From assembly GCA_021732005.1 (NCBI GenBank), contig JAKFVT010000027.1, positions 124,001-188,000 of the forward strand: DNA of 64,000 nucleotides, given 5' to 3'. This DNA is from Mycobacterium sp. (GTDB taxonomy: Bacteria > Actinomycetota > Actinomycetes > Mycobacteriales > Mycobacteriaceae). Below, piece after piece: positions 54,238-64,000 of the stretch. The notes beneath the pieces are model-generated. The model was given only the letters and a program-made list of their open reading frames with translations. It had not been told where the DNA came from and did no database searches. The stretch's first letter is position 1, and each line of letters begins with the position of its first letter. Made by a program: the position numbers and the translations under genes.

Positions 54238-55342
54238 CCAGCGCAGTGGCCGCTTCGAAACCACCGAACTCGTCGAGCTTGCCGTCGCGCAGGTGGTTGA
54301 CCCACGCCGGGTCGGCGAGCAGGGCACGCCCGACAGCGACGATGTCGAATTCACCGGCCTCGAACTGGTCGAGCAGCCGGTCGATGGGCGACGGCGGGAT
54401 CGGCCCGCTGCCCTCGCCCGGGTTGAACTCGGTCTCCAGGCCCACCGACCCGACGGCGATGACGGGCAGGCCGGTCATCTTCTTCGTCCAGCCGGCCAGA
54501 CTCAGTTGCGGGTCTTCGCCGGGGAAGCCGGGCAGGTAGTGCCGTCGCGTCGACGGGTGCAGTACGTCCACACCGGCCTGGACCAGCGGGGCCAGCAGTT
54601 GCTCGAGTTCTGCTGCGCTGCCGGCCACCTGCGCGTCGTAGCGGTTCATCTTCCACTGCGAAAAGCGGTAGATGATCGGGAAGCCGGGGCCGACGGCCGC
54701 ACGCACCGCGGCGACCACCTCGGCCGGGAACCGGGTGCGCGCCGCCAGCGAGCCGCCGTAGCCGTCGGTGCGGCGATTGGTGTGCTCCCAGAGGAATTGG
54801 TCCAGCAGGTAGCCGTGGGCGCCGTGGATCTCCACGGCGTCGAAGCCGGCCGCCTGCGCGTTGGCGGCTGCCAGCGCGTACGCATGCGCGAGCGCCGGCA
54901 GCTCCTCGATGTCCAGTGCCCGGCCGGTCGCGCCGCCGCCGATGTCGATGCCCGACGGGCTGACCGGCGTCTGGTCGGGGCGGTCGCCGTCGTGGACACC
55001 GCGCGCGACGCCCTGATGCCAGAGCTGGGCGGCTATCGTCGCACCCTCGGCGTGCACGGCGTCGGTGACTGCGCGCCAGCCGGCCAGCACATCATCGCCG
55101 TCGAGGTTGGGGATGCGGTCCGGCCAGCCGGCGGCCGAGTGTGGAATCCGAACGCCCTCAGTGATGATCAGTCCGGTGCCGCCTGCCGCCCGGCGGCCGT
55201 AGTAGGCGGCCACATCGGCTCCCGGGATGCCGCCCGGCGAGGCGGCGCGGGTCATCGGTGCCATCGCGAACCGGTTCGGCACGGTCAGCGACCCGACTGT
55301 CAACGGGGTGAACAGCTCCTGCACGCCGAATGCATCATCCAT
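54224..55342 (-). CDS. Old yellow enzyme-type NADH:flavin oxidoreductase
   Basis: The 372-residue FMN enzyme has the OYE barrel start LFTPLTVGSLTVPNRFAMAPMTR, the substrate-binding EIHGAHGYLLDQFL with the conserved His, WEHTNRRTDGYGGS, and the FMN-phosphate segment VAVGRALLADP. OYEs reduce activated C=C bonds of enals, enones or nitro compounds with NAD(P)H; the physiological substrate is unknown. The ATG at 55342 overlaps the upstream gene by eight bases, so it belongs to a three-gene group. A longer frame upstream is antisense-like and rejected. Confidence 0.92.
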   Translation of the reverse strand: MDDAFGVQELFTPLTVGSLTVPNRFAMAPMTRAASPGGIPGADVAAYYGRRAAGGTGLIITEGVRIPHSAAGWPDRIPNLDGDDVLAGWRAVTDAVHAEGATIAAQLWHQGVARGVHDGDRPDQTPVSPSGIDIGGGATGRALDIEELPALAHAYALAAANAQAAGFDAVEIHGAHGYLLDQFLWEHTNRRTDGYGGSLAARTRFPAEVVAAVRAAVGPGFPIIYRFSQWKMNRYDAQVAGSAAELEQLLAPLVQAGVDVLHPSTRRHYLPGFPGEDPQLSLAGWTKKMTGLPVIAVGSVGLETEFNPGEGSGPIPPSPIDRLLDQFEAGEFDIVAVGRALLADPAWVNHLRDGKLDEFGGFEAATALARLY

Positions 55343-56000
55343 GACGCGTTGCAACGCCGCCGCCGACCGCGTTGATTCCTCGCCGGAAGAAGTCGGCGAT
55401 GTCGGTGGCCAGGGAGTCGACGTCGGCGGCGAGATCGAGTGCGCGCACGGCGCCGAAGGGCGCGTTCCACAGCGGTCCGGTGCGTGGCGCGGTGGTGAAG
55501 TCCCACGGGCCGACGTAGGCGTACGGCAGTTCGTGGAAATCGTCGCCCGCCGAGACCCCGTAGTTGACCTCCTCGACCGTGGCCGCGACGTCCAGGTGTT
55601 CGGGCCAGAGCACCGGATGCGCTCCTGGCAGAACGGCTTTGATCGCAAACCCGCCGGCGTAGAGGCTGCGGTAGATGGCGTCGGCGGCGCCGGTGTCGAT
55701 CTCCAGAACGGTGTCGGGCCCCAATTCGGCGACCGAGTGATACACCGTGGCCGGCGGCGGACCGACATCGAGCCTGGTGGCCGCGGCCAGGTCACGCACC
55801 CGGCCCGTCAGCGGGATGCTGCCGTCCGGCCACACCAGCGCGGTCCCCTGCACCGCGATCGCCAGCGTGGTGGCGGTGAAGCCATCCGGCCGGACGGCCA
55901 GCCGGATCGTCCCCGTCGCGCGGTACTGCGGCCCGGCAAGGAAGCTCTCGGCGATGCCGTGCAATTGGCGCCGGGTGGCCACCACCCTGGGTTCCGCCAT
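55335..56000 (-). CDS. Conserved hypothetical protein
   Basis: The 221-residue protein begins MAEPRVVATRRQLHGIAESFLAG and shows no signal peptide or membrane helix. Segments such as YRATGTIRLAVRPDGFT and LVWPDGSIPLTGRV suggest a beta-rich fold. I cannot assign a family. It is coupled by a TGATG overlap to the upstream membrane protein gene, and by an eight-base overlap to the OYE reductase downstream, so the three are very likely one operon. Confidence 0.78.
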   Translation of the reverse strand: MAEPRVVATRRQLHGIAESFLAGPQYRATGTIRLAVRPDGFTATTLAIAVQGTALVWPDGSIPLTGRVRDLAAATRLDVGPPPATVYHSVAELGPDTVLEIDTGAADAIYRSLYAGGFAIKAVLPGAHPVLWPEHLDVAATVEEVNYGVSAGDDFHELPYAYVGPWDFTTAPRTGPLWNAPFGAVRALDLAADVDSLATDIADFFRRGINAVGGGVATRHG

Positions 56001-56569
56001 CACCCGGCCGTTCCCCGGGTCCGCTCGATGAGCGCCACCGCACGCTCGCGGGCACGATCGGCGTTGGTCAGCAACTGATCTCGGCGGCCGGGCCACCAGA
56101 ACAGCTCGAAACCCAGCAGCACCAGGTACACGCAGGACGCGATGACGTCGCGGGTGGAGCCGAACATCGCATCCCACGCCGCGGTTCCGATCGCGACGAC
56201 GAGGATCAGGGGCAGCACCCACCGGAATGGCCGCCCGGTCTCGGCGGACCTGCGCAGGCCGTCGGCGTAGTCCACCACCGGCTGCGCCAGGGCGGGGTCG
56301 CCGATGCGGCCGCCCCAGCGGGTGACCCCGGCGACGCGCACGCGTTGTTCACCGGTCAGCGCCGTGGCGCCGGGCCAGTACTTGGCCATCCGCAGGCCCA
56401 GCCAGATCCCGTAGACCGCCGTGATGATGGCGGCGGCCGCCAGGGCGGCGAACCACAGTCCGGAGTCCAGCCACGCCAGCAGGCCGATGACGACGCCGGC
56501 GCCCACGCCGACCGTGACGGCCCGCACCACCGCGCCGCCGCGCCACACGAAGGCGGGGACGGTGAGCAT
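56000..56569 (-). CDS. Hypothetical membrane protein
   Basis: The 189-residue protein has two helices near the N-terminus (about 13-52) and two more at about 115-155, with a soluble loop between them (GGRIGDPALAQPVVDYADGLRRS). The C-terminus is basic. No family is recognised. It starts with ATG at 56569, nine bases after the sufT stop, so it may be transcribed with the suf operon, and it is coupled to the next gene by a one-base overlap. Confidence 0.78.
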   Translation of the reverse strand: MLTVPAFVWRGGAVVRAVTVGVGAGVVIGLLAWLDSGLWFAALAAAAIITAVYGIWLGLRMAKYWPGATALTGEQRVRVAGVTRWGGRIGDPALAQPVVDYADGLRRSAETGRPFRWVLPLILVVAIGTAAWDAMFGSTRDVIASCVYLVLLGFELFWWPGRRDQLLTNADRARERAVALIERTRGTAG

Positions 56570-56578
56570 CAGCTCAGA

Positions 56579-56911
56579 TTAGACAGTGAATCCCAGCGCG
56601 CGGAGCTGTTCGCGGCCGTCCTCGGTGATCTTGTCCGGGCCCCACGGCGGGTTCCACACCCAGTTGATCTTGGCCTCGTTGACCAGCCCGGCACCGACCA
56701 GCGCGGTGAGGGTCTGGTCTTCGATGACGTCGGTCAGCGGACAGGCCGCCGAGGTCAGCGTCATGTCGATGAGCGCCACCGTCCCGGCGTCGCCCTTCTC
56801 CACGTTGAGGTCGTAGACCAGACCGAGGTCGACGACGTTGATCCCCAGCTCGGGATCCACCACGTCGCGCATGGCCTCCTCGATATCGTCGAGCAGGTTG
56901 GGTTCCGTCAT
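56579..56911 (-). CDS. sufT: SufT-like (MIP18/DUF59) Fe-S assembly factor
   Basis: The 110-residue protein is the Rv1466-type DUF59 protein found at the end of actinobacterial suf operons. It contains DVVDPELGINVVDLGLVYD and the Cys-bearing LTSAACPLTDVIEDQ loop (conserved cysteine near residue 57). It helps mature Fe-S proteins. The ATG at 56911 overlaps the sufU stop by four bases. Confidence 0.93.
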   Translation of the reverse strand: MTEPNLLDDIEEAMRDVVDPELGINVVDLGLVYDLNVEKGDAGTVALIDMTLTSAACPLTDVIEDQTLTALVGAGLVNEAKINWVWNPPWGPDKITEDGREQLRALGFTV

Positions 56912-57372
56912 CGCTTGTCCTCCAAGTCTTTTCGATGCGACGCCTGGGCCACCGCATCTTTGAACGCCAGCCAACCCAGCAGCGCGCACTTCACCCGGGC
57001 CGGATATTTCGCCACACCGGCGAAGGCAACTCCGTCGCCGAGCACGTCTTCGTCGCCCTCGACGGTGCCCCGAGACGACACCATCTCGGTGAACGCCGCC
57101 ACAGTCTTCAGCGCGTCGCCGACAGTCAACCCGATCACCTGGTCGGTGAGCACCGAGGTGGCCGCCTGGCTGATCGAGCAGCCCTGGCCGTCGTAGGAGA
57201 TGTCGGTGACTTGCTCGCCGTCGCCGGACAGCGCCACCCGCAGCGTCACCTCATCGCCGCACGTCGGATTGACGTGATGCACCTCGGCGCCGAACGGCTC
57301 GCGCAGCCCGCGGTGGTGCGGGTGCTTGTAGTGGTCCAGGATCACTTCCTGGTACATCTGCTCGAGTTTCAC
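56908..57372 (-). CDS. sufU: Fe-S cluster assembly protein SufU
   Basis: SufU is a zinc-dependent sulfurtransferase that accepts persulfide sulfur from SufS. The 154-residue protein has the ligands C38 and D40 (NPTCGD), C65 (GQGCSIS) and C129 (ARVKCALLG). The length and pattern agree with the U type. The GTG at 57372 immediately follows the sufS stop codon without a gap. Confidence 0.95.
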   Translation of the reverse strand: MKLEQMYQEVILDHYKHPHHRGLREPFGAEVHHVNPTCGDEVTLRVALSGDGEQVTDISYDGQGCSISQAATSVLTDQVIGLTVGDALKTVAAFTEMVSSRGTVEGDEDVLGDGVAFAGVAKYPARVKCALLGWLAFKDAVAQASHRKDLEDKR

Positions 57373-59388
<2,016 letters not shown>

Positions 59389-59392
<4 letters not shown>

Positions 59393-60579
59393 GGCTGTGT
59401 GGCTTTCGACTCAGTGATGGCAAGTTCTCGTTCGATGGCATCGGTCAGGCGCTCGCGCACCTCGGGGACCGCGATTTTGGCGATGATCTCGTTGAAGAAA
59501 CCGCGGACCACCAGCCGGCGGGCTTGCGCCTCCGGGATGCCGCGGGCGCGGAGATAGAACAGCTGCTCGTCGTCGAAACGGCCGGTGGCACTGGCGTGCC
59601 CGGCGCCGACGATCTCGCCGGTCTCGATCTCCAGGTTGGGCACCGAGTCGGCGCGTGCGCCGTCGGTGAGCACCAGGTTGCGGTTGACCTCGAAGGTGTC
59701 GGTGCCGGTAGCCTCGGCCCGGATCAGCACGTCACCCACCCACACGGTATGCGCGTCGGGCTTCTTTGAATCCGGATCCCCTTGCAGCGCACCCTTGTAC
59801 AGCACGTCCGACTTGCAGTTCGGTTGCGCGTGGTCGACCAGCAGCCGGGACTCGAAGAACTGCCCGGCGTCGGCGAAGTAGGTGCCGAGCAGCTTGGCGT
59901 CCCCGCCCGGGCCGGTGAACCGCACGGTGGTCGAGGTCCGCACCACGTCACCACCGAGGGTGACATTGACGTGCCCGAGTACCGAGTCCTTGCCGAGCTT
60001 GGCGTGGTGCGCGCTGACATGCACCATGTCGTCGGCGAAGTCCGCGATCCAGATGACGCCCAGACCGGCCGAGTCGCCGACGATGATCTCGACGTTGTCG
60101 GCATAGGTGCCGCTGCCGCGCAGGTCGACGACCACGATCGCGCGGGACAACTCCTCGACCCGGATCTGCAGGTGACCGTAGGCCACCCCGCCCGCACCGG
60201 GGCCGTCGACGGTGATCTCGATGGGCTCGACGACCTCGGTGTCGCGTGCGACGGTCACCACCGTCGCCGCGTTGAACGACGAGAACGCCTGCGCGGCAAC
60301 CCGATCGCTGGGCACTCCGCCCTGGCCCAGTCGCTCGTCACCGCGCCGCACGGTCTCGACCGTGACACCTGGACGCTCGGTCACGGTGATCGCGGCGGTG
60401 CCGTTGGCGACGGCCGAGCCGTCGTGCAGGCCGCGCAACCGCTTCAGCGGGGTGAACCGCCACAGCTCGTCGCGGCCGCCGGGCACCTCGAAGGCGTCGA
60501 CGTCGAACGAGCTGAATTGCTCGCCCTTGTTGGCGGCAGCGGGGCCTGAACCCTCCACTGCCTTAGTCAGATTACTCAT
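59389..60579 (-). CDS. sufD: SufD scaffold subunit
   Basis: The 396-residue protein belongs to the SufBD beta-helix family. Segments include ELWRFTPLKRL, the central beta-helix, HAQPNCKSDVLYKG and the C-terminal GHASATGRFDDEQLFYLRARGI, with the conserved His. It partners SufB and SufC. The start is an ATG at 60579, 30 bases after sufB. Confidence 0.96.
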
Positions 60580-60609
60580 ACATATTTCCCGTCGCTTCGC
60601 TCGCCCGAG

Positions 60610-62052
60610 CTAACCGACAGCACCTTCCATTTGCAGCTCGATCAGCCGGTTCAGCTCCAGGGCGTATTCCATGGGCAGTTCCTTGGCGATCGGCTCGACG
60701 AAGCCGCGCACGACCATCGCCATCGCCTCGTCCTCGGTCATGCCGCGGCTCATCAGGTAGAACAGCTGATCTTCGCTGACCTTCGACACCGTGGCCTCGT
60801 GGCCCATCGTGACGTCGTCCTCGCGGATGTCGACATAAGGGTAGGTGTCGCTGCGGCTGATCGTATCGACAAGCAGCGCATCGCATTTCACAGAGGAGCG
60901 CGATCCGTGCGCACCTTTGTTGACCTGGACCAGGCCGCGGTAGGACGCCCGGCCACCGCCGCGGGCCACCGACTTGGACACGATGTTGCTCGACGTGTAC
61001 GGGGCCAGATGCAGCATCTTGGCGCCGGTGTCCTGATGCTGCCCCTCGCCGGCGAACGCCACCGACAGCACCTCACCCTTGGCGTGCTCCCCGGTCATCC
61101 ACACCGCCGGGTACTTCATCGTGACCTTCGAGCCGATGTTGCCGTCGACCCACTCCATAGTGGCGCCGGCCTCGGCGCGGGCGCGCTTGGTCACCAGGTT
61201 GTAGACGTTGTTCGACCAGTTCTGGATGGTCGTGTAACGGCAACGGCCACCGGGCTTCACGATGATCTCGACGACTGCCGAGTGCAGCGAGTCGCTCTTG
61301 TAGATCGGCGCGGTACAGCCCTCGACATAGTGCACGTAGGCGTCTTCGTCGACGATGATCAGCGTCCGCTCGAACTGGCCCATGTTCTCGGTGTTGATCC
61401 GGAAGTAGGCCTGCAGCGGGATGTCGACGTGCACACCCTTCGGGACGTAGATGAACGAACCACCCGACCACACCGCCGTGTTGAGCGCGGAGAACTTGTT
61501 GTCCCCGGCCGGGATCACGGTGCCGAAGTACTGCCGGAACAGCTCCGGGTGCTCACGCAGGCCCGAGTCGGTGTCCAGGAAGATCACGCCCTGGGCCTCG
61601 AGGTCCTCACGGATCGAGTGGTAGACCACCTCGGACTCGTACTGTGCGGCCACACCCGACACCAGGCGCTGCTTCTCCGCCTCCGGGATGCCGAGCCGGT
61701 CGTAGGTGTTCTTGATGTCGGCGGGCAGGTCATCCCAGGTGGCGGCCTGCTTCTCGCTGGAGCGCACGAAGTACTTGATGTTGTCGAAGTCGATGCCCTC
61801 GAGATTGGATCCCCAGTTCGGCATCGGCTTCTTGTCGAAGGTGCGCAGCGCCTTCAGCCGGATGTCGAGCATCCACTGCGGCTCGCTCTTCTTGCCCGAA
61901 ATGTCGCGCACCACAGCCTCGGACAGCCCGCGCTGCGCGCTGGCACCCGCAACGTCGGAGTCCGACCAGCCGTAGCCGTACTTGCCCAGCGACGCAATGG
62001 TCTCTTCCTGGGTCAGCGGCTCGGCCGGCTTGGCTTCCGGGGTGAGTGTCAT
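60610..62052 (-). CDS. sufB: SufB scaffold subunit, without intein
   Basis: SufB carries the nascent Fe-S cluster in the SufBC2D complex. The 480-residue protein is continuous through [13 protein letters not shown], the region where the M. tuberculosis gene is split by an intein, so no intein is present. Other blocks are [29 protein letters not shown] and [21 protein letters not shown]. The ATG at 62052 lies 18 bases after sufR. It is the first structural gene of the operon. Confidence 0.97.
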   Translation of the reverse strand: MTLTPEAKPAEPLTQEETIASLGKYGYGWSDSDVAGASAQRGLSEAVVRDISGKKSEPQWMLDIRLKALRTFDKKPMPNWGSNLEGIDFDNIKYFVRSSEKQAATWDDLPADIKNTYDRLGIPEAEKQRLVSGVAAQYESEVVYHSIREDLEAQGVIFLDTDSGLREHPELFRQYFGTVIPAGDNKFSALNTAVWSGGSFIYVPKGVHVDIPLQAYFRINTENMGQFERTLIIVDEDAYVHYVEGCTAPIYKSDSLHSAVVEIIVKPGGRCRYTTIQNWSNNVYNLVTKRARAEAGATMEWVDGNIGSKVTMKYPAVWMTGEHAKGEVLSVAFAGEGQHQDTGAKMLHLAPYTSSNIVSKSVARGGGRASYRGLVQVNKGAHGSRSSVKCDALLVDTISRSDTYPYVDIREDDVTMGHEATVSKVSEDQLFYLMSRGMTEDEAMAMVVRGFVEPIAKELPMEYALELNRLIELQMEGAVG

Positions 62053-62070
62053 GGTGACGCTCCTTCTGGT

Positions 62071-62763
62071 CTAGTGGTGTACCGGTGTGAGCGGCACGTG
62101 GGTGGTGCAGGCGCAGTCGCCGTTGGCGATGGTCGCCAATCGCTGGACGTGGGTGCCGAGAATCTCGGACATCGCCTCCTTCTCGGCTTCGCACAGTTCC
62201 GGGAACTCTTCGGCGACATGCGAAACCGGGCAGTGGTGCTGGCAGATCTGGATGCCCTGCATGGGTCCGCCGACCCGCGTCGTCGTCGCCGCGTAACCGG
62301 CCTTGGTCATCGCGTCGGCGACCCGCTCGGCAGTGGACTCGACGTCGTCGGGCCCCTGCGCCACTCCCGCGAGGATGGCGTCGATACGGCGGCGGGCGAA
62401 CGTCTGCACCGCCTGGTCGCCGCCGAGTTCACGCAATTGGCGGATCGCGGCCGAAGCCAGGTCGTCGTAGGTGTGCTCCAGCTTGGCCCGTCCGGCCGCG
62501 GTCAGCCGGTAGCGCTTGGCGGGCCGGCCGCGGCCTGCCTGCTGCCACGCCGCCGCGGCGTTGGCCTGGGCGTCGCCCGCCTCGATCAGCGCGTCGAGGT
62601 GCCGACGCACACCGGCGGCGGAGATGCCCAGCCGCTGGCCGATCTCGGCGGCGGTGATCGATCCCGACTCGAGCAGGAGCTGCACAATTGCCCGGCGGGT
62701 CTGCCCGTCATGCACAACGGTGCCCACCACGGGCACAGCGTCAGCATCGGACGGGAATTTCAC
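62071..62763 (-). CDS. sufR: SufR, Fe-S-dependent repressor of the suf operon
   Basis: The 230-residue protein has an N-terminal winged HTH (RRAIVQLLLESGSITAAEIGQRLGISAAGVRRHL) and a C-terminal sensor with cysteines in GIQICQHHCPVSH, PELCEAE and GDCACTTH, which fit ligands for an Fe-S cluster. SufR represses suf genes when clusters are plentiful. The GTG at 62763 lies inside an operator-like repeat, suggesting autoregulation and a leaderless message. An upstream in-frame start at 62817 is unlikely. Confidence 0.94.
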   Translation of the reverse strand: MKFPSDADAVPVVGTVVHDGQTRRAIVQLLLESGSITAAEIGQRLGISAAGVRRHLDALIEAGDAQANAAAAWQQAGRGRPAKRYRLTAAGRAKLEHTYDDLASAAIRQLRELGGDQAVQTFARRRIDAILAGVAQGPDDVESTAERVADAMTKAGYAATTTRVGGPMQGIQICQHHCPVSHVAEEFPELCEAEKEAMSEILGTHVQRLATIANGDCACTTHVPLTPVHH

Positions 62764-62776
62764 AACACCAGTGTTA
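62760..62776 (-). promoter_or_regulatory. SufR-type operator overlapping the sufR start
   Basis: The minus strand reads ACACT-GGTGT-TGTGA (62760-62774), matching the recalled mycobacterial SufR motif ACACT-N5-TGTGA. It includes the GTG start codon and a perfect AACAC-CA-GTGTT inverted repeat (62764-62775). A weak -10 (TAACAC, 62771-62776) lies within it, 7 bases from the start. Confidence 0.65.
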
Positions 62777-62796
62777 CGCAATTGCCCGAACAGGTC

Positions 62797-62818
62797 TAGC
62801 AAGGGCACCCTTAGCAAG
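62797..62818. repeat. Repeated TAGCAAG and AAGGG-CA-CCCTT in the sufR-mptB divergent region
   Basis: TAGCAAG occurs at 62797-62803 and 62812-62818, flanking the inverted repeat AAGGG-CA-CCCTT (62801-62812). It may be a second protein-binding site in the 90-base divergent promoter region. Confidence 0.35.
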
Positions 62819-62841
62819 CTGAGGGCGAAAAAGCCGCCGGT

Positions 62842-62847
62842 TAGAGT
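62842..62847 (+). promoter_or_regulatory. Probable -10 element of mptB
   Basis: TAGAGT fits TANNNT and ends 6 bases before the GTG at 62854, favouring that codon over the GTG at 62851. Confidence 0.4.
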
Positions 62848-62853
62848 GCTGTG

Positions 62854-64000
62854 GTGGCAGCCCGCCAGCTTTCGCTGAGTTCGTCAATCGCCCGTTTGCA
62901 CGGCGATGAACGCACTGTAGGCGCGCCCCTCAACGACGCCGAATTCCGCGCCATGCGCCGGACCCGGCTGTTCGGTGCCACCGGAACGGTGCTGATGGCG
63001 ATCGGTGCGCTGGGCGCCGGCGCCCGCCCCGTCGTGCAGGACCCCACCTTCGGCGTGCGGCTGCTGAACCTGCCGTCGCGCATCCAGACGGTGTCACTGA
63101 CGATGACCACCACGGGCGCGGTGATGATGGCGTTGGCCTGGCTGATGCTGGGCCGCTTCGCCCTGGGGAACCGCCGGATGTCGCGCAGTCAGCTCGATCA
63201 CACTCTGCTGCTGTGGGTCGTTCCGCTGCTGATCGCTCCGCCGATGTACAGCAAGGACGTCTACTCCTATCTCGCGCAGAGCCAGATCTCGGCCAACGGG
63301 CTCAATCCCTACAAGGTCGGGCCCGCCCCGGGGCTGGGTTTGGACCATGTCTTCACCCTCTCGGTGCCCAGCCTGTGGCGCGAGACGCCGGCGCCGTACG
63401 GCCCGCTGTTCCTGTGGGTGGGGCGCGGAATCTCGGCGCTGACCGGAGAGAACATCGTCGCCGCCGTCCTCAGCCACCGCGTGGTGGTACTGCTCGGCGT
63501 CGGGATGATCGTGTGGGCGGTGCCGCGGCTGGCCCGCCGCTGCGGCGTCGCCGAGGTCAGCGCGTTGTGGCTGGGTGCGGCCAACCCGCTGCTGCTGATG
63601 CATCTGGTCGCCGGAATTCACAATGAGGCGCTGATGCTGGGCCTGATGCTCACCGGAACCGAGTTCGCTCTGCGCGGGATCGACTCCGCCAAGCCGTTGT
63701 GGCCACGGCCGGTGCACTGGCCGCACGGTCGCGACCAGTGGGCGCAATGGATGCCGCCCGCGATGCTGGTCCTGGGCTCCGTGCTGATCACGATGTCCTC
63801 GCAGGTGAAACTCCCGGGGCTGTTGGCCTTGGGCTTCGTGGGCATGGCCCTGGCGTACCGCTGGGGGTCGACCGTCAAGGCGTTCCTTCTGGCCAGCGCC
63901 TTCATGGCGTCACTGTCGCTGGTGGTGATGGCGATCATCGGCTGGGCCAGCGGCCTGGGCTTCGGCTGGGTGTTCACGCTCGGCACAGCCAACGTTGTGC
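62854..64000 (+). CDS. mptB: Alpha-1,6-mannosyltransferase MptB, N-terminal part (runs off the window)
   Basis: MptB is a polyprenyl-phosphate-mannose-dependent GT-C mannosyltransferase that starts the lipomannan alpha-1,6 core. About 382 residues are present, with many helices. The GT-C acidic/aromatic loop is PPMYSKDVYSYLAQSQI near residue 130, and further blocks are NPYKVGP, ETPAPYGPLFLWVGR and NPLLLMHLVAGIHNEALM. The short cytosolic N-terminus is followed by FGATGTVLMAIGALGAGARP. It is divergent from sufR, as for Rv1459c and Rv1460. Confidence 0.92.
   Translation, partial: MAARQLSLSSSIARLHGDERTVGAPLNDAEFRAMRRTRLFGATGTVLMAIGALGAGARPVVQDPTFGVRLLNLPSRIQTVSLTMTTTGAVMMALAWLMLGRFALGNRRMSRSQLDHTLLLWVVPLLIAPPMYSKDVYSYLAQSQISANGLNPYKVGPAPGLGLDHVFTLSVPSLWRETPAPYGPLFLWVGRGISALTGENIVAAVLSHRVVVLLGVGMIVWAVPRLARRCGVAEVSALWLGAANPLLLMHLVAGIHNEALMLGLMLTGTEFALRGIDSAKPLWPRPVHWPHGRDQWAQWMPPAMLVLGSVLITMSSQVKLPGLLALGFVGMALAYRWGSTVKAFLLASAFMASLSLVVMAIIGWASGLGFGWVFTLGTANVV

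Noticed and set aside
55343..55795. N-terminal extension of the OYE reductase
   Set aside because: It lies across the coding sequence of the 221-residue gene in another frame and adds no OYE features.
60631..62799. 722-residue plus-strand open frame
   Set aside because: Antisense of sufB and sufR, both of which are unambiguous.

Overview
The window is high-GC, gene-dense DNA from a mycobacterium. The fabG1-inhA pair, ripA-ripB, mutA-mutB-meaB, the suf operon, mptB, dinX and a mas-like polyketide synthase all have clear mycobacterial character. The gene order is close to the reverse complement of two M. tuberculosis blocks, roughly Rv1459c-Rv1497 and Rv1536-Rv1540. Species cannot be fixed from the sequence. 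The intein-free SufB, the nitrate reductase beside cell-envelope genes and the lack of mazEF4 and ctpD point to a non-tuberculous, probably environmental, species.

Left part (1-13.2 kb): the start of narG, a divergent pair (membrane protein and polysaccharide pyruvyl transferase), rarD, an RluA-type pseudouridine synthase, lspA, ansA, dinX, a secreted beta-propeller-like repeat protein, and ileS with a T-box leader.

Accessory envelope-lipid part (13.2-28.7 kb): a stand-alone half-condensation-domain protein, a phage-repressor-like HTH gene followed by a membrane protein, a UGT-type glycosyltransferase, a GAP-like membrane protein, two tandem HxxxDG acyltransferase paralogues, a PapA acyltransferase and a 2095-residue Mas/Pks5-type synthase. 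Together they look like a locus for a glycosylated, methyl-branched acyl lipid (lipooligosaccharide or acyltrehalose). It ends in a 1-kb lower-GC intergenic region that holds a PhoP-like repeat and, next to pks, a palindrome.

Core part (28.7-47.5 kb): lipL, meaB-mutB-mutA (methylmalonyl-CoA mutase, which may link methylmalonyl-CoA supply to the Pks), a TVP38 protein, SPFH/NfeD proteins, hemH, inhA, fabG1, the moxR1-DUF58-VWA operon, ripB, ripA and an Rv1476-like membrane protein.

Right part (47.6-64 kb): acn with its TetR regulator, an Rv1473A-like HTH protein, an ABC-F ATPase, echA12, trxA, an OYE reductase with two uncharacterised genes, the sufRBDCSU-sufT operon, and the start of mptB.

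The regulatory reading is as informative as the gene list. It includes a T-box for ileS, an AcnR-type operator plus a 5' hairpin at acn, MtrA-like direct repeats at ripA, and a SufR-type operator on the sufR start codon. A recurrent TANNNT element 6-9 bases before the start codon suggests many leaderless transcripts. One divergent pair has overlapping -10 elements.
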